Positions 55,864 to 64,000 of a DNA stretch of 64,000 bases are shown here, piece after piece. The translations under genes and the position numbers were made by a program. The stretch comes from Prionace glauca (taxonomy: Eukaryota > Chordata > Chondrichthyes > Carcharhiniformes > Carcharhinidae), in assembly GCA_037974335.1 (NCBI GenBank), contig CM075760.1, positions 19,337,791 through 19,401,790 of the forward strand. The letters are read 5' to 3'. The stretch's first letter is position 1; each line of letters opens with the position of its first letter. The notes under the pieces were generated by a model. That model made no database searches and was not told the origin of the DNA. It worked only from the letters and a program-made list of their open reading frames with translations.

Positions 55864-56143
55864 GCAGACTATGTGCAGTGAATCAGTCTCCGGTGTCGGT
55901 AATTCTGTCAGAAGGGGTTTCGGTGCAGTTTAATTGCATATGTACGGACCAGTTATAGACACTATGCAGTGGTATCGACAGAAACCAGCAGAGCCGCCAA
56001 GACGGATAATTACCAATGTAGCAGCACTGAAGAAAAACGAGATCGCAGCACGATATCTGCCGGCTGCTGCCGAGTCTACAAAGACCGGTTACCTCAATAT
56101 AAGGCGGCCTCAGTGTAGAGGACGGGGCGACCAATTACAGTGA
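55864..56143 (+). pseudogene. V segment V15, relic
   Basis: After an acceptor 'acttttgcag' the exon reads 'AVNQSPVSVILSEGVSVQFN', first Cys, then a TAG in CDR1. The frame changes and continues 'MQWYRQKPAEPPRRII'. A third piece near the end reads 'SVEDGATNYS', where Ser stands for the second Cys. No heptamer or nonamer in register. Non-functional. Confidence 0.7.
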
Positions 56144-56280
56144 AAAGCCAAAATGCCGAACAAGAACTTCAGCGCACTCGATGCAGTGTATTTGACGTCT
56201 TTCTCTGAGTTTCTTTCTAATCTTACAGAGGTAGGTTTTTATGACAAACGTTTGCATTGCTGTTCCTGTCCTTATTCTCA

Positions 56281-56770
56281 CAATACCAGGTTAAAGTCCA
56301 ACGTCTGGTGGCAAAAGCCACGAGCTTTCAGAGCGCTGCTCTTTCGTCAGGTAAGTGGGAGTTCTGTTCACAAACGGGCATATGTATACTCAATTTACAA
56401 AATAATGTTTCGAATGCGAGTATTTACAGGTAATCACATCTTAAAGGTACAGACAATGTGAATGGAGAGAAGGTTAAGCACAGGTTAAAGAGATGTGTAT
56501 TATCTCCAACCGGGACAGTTAGTGAGATTTTGCACGCCCAGGCAAGTCACGGGGGTTTACAGATAGTGTGACATGAACCCAAGATCCCGGCTGAGGCCGT
56601 CCTCATGTGTGCGGAACTTGGCTATCAATTTCTGCTCAGAGATTCTGCGATGTTGTGTGTCTTTTGCTGCCAAATAACCTGTTGGACTTCAACCTGGTGT
56701 TGGGAGACTTCTTACTGTTTTTACCCCAGTCCAACGCCGGCATCTCCACATTTGTTCAAACCAACAGAGA
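56281..56770 (-). repeat. Interspersed repeat ('gctccgaaagctagtg' family), reverse
   Basis: The left end reads 'aggttaaagtccaacgtctg' and 'gctttcagagcgctgctctt', the reverse of the element inside V6. The right end reads 'ctgttggacttcaacctggt' and 'cagtccaacgccggcatctc'. It begins about 140 bp beyond V15. Confidence 0.7.
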
Positions 56771-56880
56771 GACTGTGTGGGAAATCACCAGTCTTATCAC
56801 CAACCCCCGAATTATATTAGCCCAGTAAAAAACTCAGAACATTCCGGAAATTCATATGTGTAGGCAGAGGTGGAGAATGA

Positions 56881-58205
56881 CATAAGAACATAAGAAATAG
56901 GAGCAGGAGTAGGCCATCTACCCTGCCCGGCCATTCAATAAGATCATGGCTGATCTGAAGTGGATCAGTTCCACTTTCCCGCTTTCTCTCCATAACCCTT
57001 AATTCCCTTGCCTACCAAAAACCTATCTATCCGTGTCTCAAATATATTTAGCGAGGTAGCCTCCACCACTACACGGGCATAGAATTCCAGAGATTCACCA
57101 CCCTTTGAGTGAAGAAGTTCCTCCTCAACTCTGTTCTAAACTGCCACCCCCCTTATCTTGAAGCTGTGCTCTCTAGTCCTGCTGTCCTTTCTGAGCGGGA
57201 AGAACCTCTCCATCTCTACCCTATCCATCCCGTTCATTATCTTATACGTCTCTATAAGCTTCCCCCTCATCCTTCTATACTCCAACGAGTACAACCCCAG
57301 TCTATTCAGCCTCTGTTCATAGTTCAACCCCCTCATCTCCGGTATCAGCCTAGTGAACGTCCTCTGCACTCCTTCCAAGGCCAAAATATCCTTGCGCAAG
57401 TGCAAAACACCACACAGTACTCCAGCTGTGGCGTCACCAGTGCCCTGTACAGTTGCAGCAAGACCTCCCTGCTTTTATATTCTATCCCTCTCGCTATAAA
57501 GGCCAGCATCCCATTTGCCTTCCTGATCACCTGCTGCACCTGCAGACTGGGTTTTTGAGACTCATGAACAAGGACCCCCAGGTCCCTCTGCACCGTAGCA
57601 TGCTGCAGCTTTTCGCCCTTTGAATACTAATCCCTCCTACTATTATTCCTGTCAAAGCGGATAACCTCACACTTGCTAACATAGTACTCCATCTGACAGG
57701 TCCTTGCCCACTCGCTCAGCCTATCTAGATCCCTCTGCAGACTTTCCATATCCTCCGCACAATTTGCTTTTCCACTTATCTTTGTGTCATCAGCAAATTT
57801 CGACACCCTGCACTCAGCTCCCTCCTCCAGATCATCTGTATAAATGGTAAATAGCTGAGGCCCCAGCCCTACTCCCTGGGGCGCTCCACTAGTCACCGAC
57901 CGCCAATCAGAACAGTACCCATTGATACCAACTCTCTGCCTCCTATTTGACAGCCAATCCTCTATCCACGCTAACGCCTTACCCCCAACTCCATGCCCCC
58001 TAACTTTCTGTAACTTTTTGTGCGGCAACTTATCAAATGCCTTCTGAAAATCGAGAAACATCACATCCACCGGTTCCCCTCTGTCTACCGCACTAGTTAC
58101 ACCCTCATAGAACTCCAATAAATTCGTCAGACACGACTTCCCCTTAACGAATCCGTCCTGCGTCTGCTCTATCAAACAATTCTTCTCAAGGTGCCAGATA
58201 TACAG
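56881..58205 (-). mobile_element. CR1-like LINE, 5'-truncated, minus strand
   Basis: The 3' end is at 56881. Leftward to rightward on the minus strand the RT reads from 'QTQDGFVKGKSCLTNLLEF' (about 58150) through 'DVMFLDFQKAFDKLPH', 'TSGAPQGVGLGPQLF', catalytic 'KFADDTK', to 'LQLYRALVTPQLEYC'. Several frame breaks separate three open pieces. It starts at nearly the same element position as the 36.9-kb copy but is more diverged, so older. Confidence 0.88.
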
Positions 58206-58572
58206 CAACTTTAGCTGAAGGTTATGGGATGTTCATCCAGACACCTGCCTCAAATGGATCCAGGGCAGTGAGTCTGCGTCACTGGATTCTGTAACAATAA
58301 CAAAAACAGGATTTGTGAAAGCCTGATATTGAATTTAACCCACAGGGTGAACAACTAACTTTTTAAGAGCACCAAACAACGCTGCGATTATCACATTGGG
58401 TTTTGTCATGAAATAATTCACATCTAAAAATACTGTTTCTGAAAAGAAACCCTGATCATTAATATACTTCAGTTGCTCGGAGATTGGAGGAGGTTTTCCA
58501 GGGAGATTTTTATAAAATGTCTATCTCTTCGATGAAGTGTAGGCTACAAACCGGCGGGACTGCCCCTCTGTA

Positions 58573-59111
58573 GGTTTTTGCACGACTCGTATTGATCTTT
58601 ACAACACTGTGCCTCCACTGCACAGAAATAGGTAGCAGTATCTGTCACCCGAGTGCCGCTAACATTCAGAACGCTTCGTTTCTCTGCAACAATGTTCCGA
58701 GCACTGAACCTGCCCTGACTACTGGTACCGCTCACCAGAAACTTCACTGTTCGATTCGGGAATTGTCTGTACCATTGTAGGACAGGTCCAACTGCTGTAG
58801 TGGAACAATTCAACGATGCCAGGTCTCCCTCGGTAACCACCATAGACTCTGGAGACTGTGAAATCTCTTCACTGCCAGCGGCATCTGGGAAGGATATATA
58901 GATATGCAACAATGTCATAAAATTAAAATCTCATAGTGCAATACAATGTCGCACAATAAATACAACTGAACGCATAATGCAAGATAACACACAAAAGAAC
59001 ATAGCATTGCTAATGTGTAAAATACCGTTGTCAGAAATAGCGACCATACTTGCCCTGAGGGAAGAGTAAGAAATCCAAGGAGATTATCATTAAAGCGAAG
59101 CTGAGCTTCAT
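58573..59111 (-). CDS. TCR alpha/delta-type V segment V16 with a GC splice donor
   Basis: The leader exon is 59054-59111 (MKLSFALMIISLDFLLFPQ, 58 nt, phase 1). Its donor reads CAG-G|GCAAGT, so the intron starts with GC, the known minor donor class with an otherwise consensus context. The V exon is 58612-58884 after 'atccttcccag', 2-nt overhang: 'AAGSEEISQSPESMVVTEGD', first Cys 'SLNCSTTA', 'VLQWYRQFPNRTVKFLV', 'GTRVTDTATYFCAVEA'. The signal is heptamer CACAGTG (58605-58611), exact 23-bp spacer, nonamer GCAAAAACC (58573-58581). The domain is short in the CDR2 region. Frame intact; likely functional if the GC donor is used. Confidence 0.9.
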
Positions 59112-59407
59112 GTCGAATCCTATCGACACTTGTAAAACAGTTGTAGAAAGATCACAGGACAGGAAAAACTCCTGGGAAAGCAAAGTTATTGGATATGAAT
59201 CTGAGCCCAACACCAGTTATACTCTCGCGCCCGGAGCTGGATCTCTGGGACTTTTGATCATGAAGTGAAATGGGGGAGTAGCGTGCGCAAGAGTCAGAGC
59301 ATCCTGTATTGTGATGTCCGACTTTGTGACATCAAAGTATCCGGCACTGTAACGTCAGAATGCGGGCATATGCGACGTCACCATGCAGCCTTTGACGTCT
59401 GTGGGTC

Positions 59408-59925
59408 TTTTCTGAGAACAAAAGAACAAAGAATAAAGAAAATTACAGCACAGGAGCAGGCCCTTTGGCCCTCCAAGCCTGCACTGACCATGCTGCCCGG
59501 CTGAACTAAAACCCCCTACCCTTCCGGGGAGCATATCCTCTATTCCCATCCTATTCATGTACTTGCCCAGACGCCCCTTAAAAGTCACTCATAGAGTCAT
59601 AGAGGTTTCCAGCATGGAAGCAGGCCCTTCGGCCCAATTTGCCCATGCTGTCCTTTTTTGTAAACCTCTAAGCTAATCCCAATTGCCCGCATTTGGTCCA
59701 TATCCCTCTGTACCCATCGTACCCATGTAATTGTCTAAATACTTTTTAAAAGTCAAAGTTGTACCCGCCTCTACTACTACCTATGGCAGCGTGTCCCAGG
59801 CACCCACTAATCTCTGTGTAAAAGAATTGCCTCATACATCTCCTTTAAACCTTACCCCTCACACCTTAAACCTGCGCCCTCTAGTAAATGACTCTTTCAT
59901 CATGAGAAAAAGCTTCTGACTGTTT
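59408..59925 (-). repeat. Two adjacent CR1-like LINE 3' fragments
   Basis: Two 3' ends stand in a row on the minus strand: one at 59430-59590 ('aggccctttggccctccaag') and another at 59590-59925 ('caggcccttcggcccaattt'). The second looks like an older copy into which or beside which the first landed. Confidence 0.7.
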
Positions 59926-60259
59926 TAAAGGAGTTGCTGACTGCTGTTGTTTAAAAAAAAAGCGTCTCTGTCTTGTTGCAATTCCAGGATTTTCTACACT
60001 AATTTAAAGCAAACACCTGAGTTTAGTAATTGTATTTATATGGGAAGACTTGGTTATTTGGGACTGAAATTATGATAAGTTAGAAATTGGGCGTTGTTTC
60101 TTTTTACTTTACAGGTTGTTCAGTGGTGGAGAGCGAGACAGGGTGCTATTTAAACTGTTATGGATAAAGCTTGATTTGATAAAATATCCCGAATTTGTCG
60201 GTGGAATTCCTCCTGGAAGGAAGCATTGAATCCTCACACTGAAAATCAGTCAGGGTCGA

Positions 60260-60590
60260 GTCTGACTGTTAGACTGGTTAGACCTTTTCTCTGCGGTTAG
60301 GGTCCAGAGGTTAGACTGGCTCCCCGGGATTAGAGTCCAGGGGTTGGACTGACTCTCCGGGGTTAGGGTGCGGGGATTAGACTGGCTTCCTGAAGCTCTG
60401 GTCCAGGGAGTTAAATTGGCTCCCTGGGGATAGGGTCCAGGGGTTAGACCGGCTCCCTGAAGCTCGGGTCCAGGGAGTTAGACTGGTTCCCTGAGGTTAG
60501 GGTCCAACCAGTTAGCCTGGTTCCCTGGGGATATGGTCTAGGGGTTAGACTGGCTCCCTGGGGTTAGGATCCTGGGAGTTCGATCTGCCG
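60260..60590. repeat. Minisatellite, about 36-40 bp unit
   Basis: About nine imperfect units built on 'gttagactggctccctgggg' plus 'ttagggtccagg'. It lies between LINE remnants and has no open frame. Unit length varies between copies. Confidence 0.8.
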
Positions 60591-60599
60591 TAGTTGGTC

Positions 60600-62290
60600 T
60601 GAACATCTAGCCCTGAGCTTGTGGGGATTTACAACTGATCAGAAACTGATTTAACCTGTAGATTGATTTGATGGCGGATCTGCCGGTCTGATCGGATCCT
60701 GCAGTTAATTTTCTCAGTCATGGCTGGAAAAAAAAAGGAGTGAATATTTAGTCCCGAAGTTAATGTGGTTTCCGCTGGGTGTGTGCTTTTTCATGCGGCT
60801 GAGAGCACCAGTGTTCATCGTGAATGAATCCACCCAGATTCTGTCCATTGCCTAACATCAAGTGCAGTTTGCTATTCCTGCACTTGATAGAAATCAATGA
60901 GGTTATATCAAGGTTTCTTTTCGTAAATTAAAGATATTGTGAAAGAAGCTGCGAAAGATGTTGGTACAGAGGCATAGATAGGGAGAGGCAGGTAGAGATG
61001 AGAGAGATAGACATGAGGAAAGAAAATGATTGAAACGAGGGAGAGACATAGAGATAAATATTGGGATAGGCAGGGAAAGAAATGAAATAGATACTGAGGC
61101 GAGAAGGGAAATGGGTGAGGGTACGACTAAGAGGCCACGAGGGAAACAGATGCAAACATATGGAGAAAACACAGAAGGAGAAACATAGAGAGACAAATGT
61201 GCAGAGATCACTAGAACCAGAGAGATAGACAGTGAGGCAACCAAAGGGGCACAGTGAGACAAGCAATTTCCGAAATAGAATCAGGAATTCCAGAAGAAGA
61301 AACAAAAATAACATAATATAATGCAGTCCATGATAAGGAAAGCGTGATTTCTGAGACCTGCTTGTCTCTGAAATAGTAAAACAACAACATAACCACAATG
61401 CTGGAAAAATCTGAGCAAGCCTGACAGCATCTGTGCCGAGACAATAAAGCCAAAGTTTAGAGTCTGGATGATCCTTCATCAAGTATCTGCTTCCGAGAAA
61501 TCTAAATTGGAATTGGTCAGGTTGAATTTTATCTTTCATAGATATTCAGGCAATGTCTAAATAATGTTAACCGTTTGTAAAACACTGTTTAGAGATCATG
61601 AGATCACCATTTAGATTGTCGAGATATTGGATAAGGTACACTAGAATGATACTGGGTTGACAGTATTCGATGATCAGTTAACTTCTGAAACTGAGATTGT
61701 TCTACTTTGTCAAATAGTTAAAGGCCATCGTTAATTTTAGCACTTAATTTTAAAACCTTCGATGCAATAGATCAGGCAAAACTGCTTCAAGCAGTAGAAC
61801 ATTCGATAATCCAAGTACGCCAGTTTAACTGAACGAATGGCTGAATGGCAGAGAAAAGTCAGATAACCTTATTCTACTGCGATTTGTTCAAACCTGGAGA
61901 CAAGTTGTCAAAAATGATGGCGGCACATTCAATGGAAACGCTCAGAAGGAAATTATCTTTGAATAAAAGCATCTTGTCTGTGTGCAAAATGGACGCGGGG
62001 AAGGGGGGGGGGTGGGGTGAGGGGCTGGGGGAGAGGTGGAAAAATGATTTGGAGATGGATAGGCCGAATGGTCTCATTCGATGCTCAACCATTCAATGAT
62101 TGTCGATGCTTCATGTCCCAGCCGCAACATTTTTGTTAAACACCTGCACAGTGAGCAGGTGCAGGGTGATCAGAGACTTCTGTAGATTCATTTCCGCTCC
62201 AACCGCTTCCAGTGCAGCTGAGAGTCACAATTCACTCAATATTGAGCCTGTGATAATCCCGCCCACAGTTTCCGTTTACTGCTCCCACTC
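60600..62290. other. No gene recognised
   Basis: The purine-rich stretch 60950-61260 (gagagata-like words) gives spurious Ser/Leu-rich minus-strand frames. A remnant of the 'gcatctgtggagag' repeat lies at 61385-61490, and a run of G at 62003-62010. Confidence 0.45.
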
Positions 62291-62480
62291 TGACACGATG
62301 ATGTGATTGGACAGATTGGTGCCACTGCTCCATTCCTCTCATTGGTTGGATCAGCAGTGCAGTGAGATGGGGATCTGTATTTCTGTTCCCGACAGAGGAT
62401 TTCTCTCACTACAGTTACAGACTCAGGAAGGAGGATGGGGATCCGGTTCTTTCTGATCCTCATCACTATCTCACTTCTCA
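62290..62480 (+). promoter_or_regulatory. Promoter-like region and orphan V leader exon
   Basis: A leader-like exon runs from ATG 62435 to 62480 (MGIRFFLILITISLL, 46 nt, phase 1) with donor GTCAGT, the same length and phase as the leaders of V9 and V11. Upstream is a CRE-like TGATGTGA (62299-62306) immediately followed by ttgg, and a CCAAT word in reverse (cattggttgg near 62340). No V exon follows; the G/A-rich satellite begins about 220 bp downstream. Probably the surviving 5' end of a V segment whose body was lost. Confidence 0.5.
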
Positions 62481-62689
62481 GTCAGTATTTCCTACCCAAT
62501 AAAACTCCATTCTGCCCCTGAGTGCTGTAACCCAGATGTTATTGTTATTAAAATAAATAAACAATACATAAATACTGACGATGTTGATGATAATTGCATC
62601 GTTTCATCTGAGACTGACTCTGATTGTTGTTACTTCCGTTAGAATGGAGCCAGCAAGACAAAATGGAACAACTGGGGGGACCTGTAAAA

Positions 62690-63012
62690 GGGGGGGCCAC
62701 TAAAAAGGGAGGGGGCAGCAAAAAAAGGGGAGCATTAAAAGGGGGGGACCTGTAAAAAAAGACAGAGGGAAAAAAAGACAGAGAGGGAAAAAAAGACAGA
62801 GAGGGGAAAAAAGACAGAGGGAAAAAAAAGACAGAGATGGAAAAAAAGACAGAGAGGGAAAAAAAAGACAGAGAGGGAAAAAAAGGACAGAGAGGGAAAG
62901 AAAAGACAGAGAGGAAAAAAAAGACAGAGAGGGAAAAAAAAGACAGAGGGGGGAAAAAGAATGAGGGGAAAAAAAGACAGAGAGGGAAAAAAAAGACAGA
63001 GAGGGAAGAAAG
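62690..63012. repeat. Purine-rich satellite, about 19-20 bp unit
   Basis: More than a dozen units of 'gacagagagggaaaaaaa' type with variable A-run length, preceded by G-runs (62689-62760). One strand is nearly pure purine. Open frames on the minus strand (Phe/Ser/Leu) reflect the repeat only. Confidence 0.9.
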
Positions 63013-63077
63013 ACGCCAGAGCACAATTCTTGGAAAACAATTTAATTTGTTGCTACAGTGAGGAAGGAGATGCTCGG

Positions 63078-63170
63078 AAGCAGTGACGGTTCAAGTGATT
63101 TCTGGTTTGAGAAACAGCCAATTGCTGAGTGGCACCGTGAGAAACGTCAGATACCGATATCCCATAATTA
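63078..63170 (+). promoter_or_regulatory. Upstream block of V17
   Basis: Carries 'gaaacagccaattgctgagt' (CCAAT) and 'ggcaccgtgagaaacgtcag' (CRE-like half site), matching the blocks at 36000-36105 and, reversed, 45490-45575. The V17 leader ATG is about 165 bp further on. Confidence 0.55.
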
Positions 63171-63332
63171 TCCAATCGGTGACAGTGTGGCCCTTCGGTC
63201 TCACATTGAATGGGGGAATGTGAAGCTCTCGCCTCTCCTCTCCCTCCCCAACATTCAGAGTCTGGGCCTCGGCAGCAAGTCCCAGTTTAGAGAGTAGATC
63301 CTGATTGATGCTCTTGTGTATCTTCATCAATC

Positions 63333-63765
63333 ATGAAGAGAAACCCCCGCAAAGAGCTACTTCCAGTTGGAGCTCTGATGCTGCTGATATTGTGTGAGTT
63401 TATTGATTTACTCAGACGGATTATGTTAACAATCCCTTCATACCGTATAGTTACAGATTGATTTTCTTCCGTTCGCAGACGTTCAGTGTGAGGATCAGAG
63501 CTCCCATCCTGAGCAAGTCGTATCTCGGGAAGGGGAGCGGGTTGAACTCAAGTGTCGGCTCTCTGTTGCTCCAGGTCATACAGTAGCCTGGCACAGACAA
63601 ACACTGAGAGGACCTCCAACAATTCTCGCCTCCATTTGCGAGGGGAATGTGACCGAAGGACGATATACAGTCCTTTGACCGAATAAAGAATTCCTTCACC
63701 ATGTCTATAGATGGGACCGCGGTCCTGTTCTCCGGAATGTATCTCTGTGCGAAGCAGACACAGTG
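63333..63765 (+). pseudogene. TCR-type V segment V17, pseudogene
   Basis: The leader exon is 63333-63393 (MKRNPRKELLPVGALMLLIL, phase 1, donor GTGAGT). The V exon starts at 63479 after 'gttcgcag': 'VQCEDQSSHPEQVVSREGE', first Cys 'VELKCRLSVAPG', 'HTVAWHRQTLRGPPTIL', 'GNVTEGRYTVL', then a TGA and a one-base shift. The framework 3 end is found in another frame, 'TVLFSGMYLCAKQ', directly before a perfect heptamer CACAGTG (63759-63765). No nonamer at 23 bp. Leader, promoter and most of the domain are well kept, so inactivation may be recent, but the frame break is shared in position with V13. Confidence 0.8.
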
Positions 63766-63779
63766 AGACAAAGAGCGGA

Positions 63780-64000
63780 TCCCCTGTTGTGATATTCAGT
63801 TCACTGCCCGTCTCCGCTCCACTTTTAAGTTTTCTGCAAACCAGAAATGCCATTAATATTCTTCAATGTTACTTTCGCACATTTAATTTTCTATCTAGAT
63901 AGCGTTCTAACATCCTAAAGTTGTCTTTAAAGATGCAGAGTATCGAAGCGTATTAAGTTTAAAAACAAAACTGTTCCGTTGTTCCACAAGCAAATTAAAG
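63780..64000. other. No gene recognised at the right edge
   Basis: Flank of V17, AT-rich, nothing further identified. Confidence 0.4.

Noticed and set aside
60903-61539. 203-residue minus-strand open frame
   Set aside because: Biased Ser/Leu/Phe composition over a purine-rich stretch, with no motif, start context or family resemblance.
62548-63061. Long open frames over the purine satellite, both strands
   Set aside because: They encode only the repeated Phe/Ser/Leu or Glu/Lys pattern of the satellite and shift freely between frames.
1-64000. J, D or constant-region exons
   Set aside because: I looked for FGxG with a 12-bp-spacer signal upstream and for constant immunoglobulin domains and saw none that I could support.
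1-64000. Retroviruses, LTR elements, Polintons, CRISPR arrays
   Set aside because: No paired long terminal repeats, capsid, envelope or integrase motifs and no regularly spaced direct repeats were recognised; all RT matches are of the CR1 LINE type.

Overview
The window looks like genomic DNA from a cartilaginous fish, most likely a shark. That is inference, based on three things together: many T-cell-receptor alpha/delta-type variable (V) segments, two-exon GPR139-like receptor genes, and dense 5'-truncated CR1-type LINEs plus tRNA-headed SINEs (with shared 3' ends rich in 'cttatgttcttatg' and 'aggcccttcggccct' motifs). Nothing bacterial, viral or CRISPR-like is present, and no retrovirus, LTR element or Polinton was recognised.

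The host content is a V-segment array with no visible D, J or constant exon. I find 17 V segments or V relics and two orphan leader exons, on both strands. Numbered from left to right: V1 (+, 10.4-11.0 kb), V2 (-, 19.6-20.1), V3 (-, 21.8-22.2), V4 (-, 32.4-32.9, pseudogene), V5 (+, 33.4-33.7, no leader intron), V6 (+, 36.3-36.9, shattered), V7 (+, 38.9-39.9), V8 (-, 41.6-42.1, VH-like framework 2), V9 (-, 43.4-43.8), V10 (-, 46.8-47.1, relic), V11 (+, 47.5-48.0), V12 (-, 48.9-49.3, relic), V13, V14, V15 (+, 53.8-56.1, relics), V16 (-, 58.6-59.1) and V17 (+, 63.3-63.8, pseudogene). The good ones have a leader exon ending in phase 1, a V exon with Cys...Trp...YYC, and a recombination signal made of CACAGTG-like heptamer, about 23 bp spacer and ACAAAAACC-like nonamer. 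Best candidates for use are V2, V7, V8, V9, V11, V16 and probably V5.

Interleaved with the V segments are GPR139-like class A receptor genes sharing one structure: a short first exon (70 bp in three of them) ending in phase 1 after '..GVP', then one large exon. GPCR-A (14.2-17.4 kb, +) and GPCR-C (51.3-53.5 kb, -) are complete. GPCR-B (26.7-30.0 kb, +) is split by a LINE inserted into its large exon. At 7.6-8.05 kb (-) there is only a first exon, carrying a 42-bp in-frame tandem repeat.

Layout: 1-10.2 kb is a mosaic of LINE and SINE fragments; 10.4-23 kb holds V1-V3 and GPCR-A; 24-30 kb holds GPCR-B; 31.9-48.5 kb is a large inverted duplication carrying V4/V5/V6 on the left arm and V10/V11 on the right, with V7-V9 between the arms; 49-53.5 kb holds V12 and GPCR-C; 53.6-59.1 kb holds V13-V16; 59-64 kb is repeat-rich and ends with V17. 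Two tRNA-like genes (Asn-derived, Gln-derived) lie at 11.7 and 18.3 kb. Since V segments lie in both orientations, their joining to J or D segments outside the window would need both deletional and inversional rearrangement.
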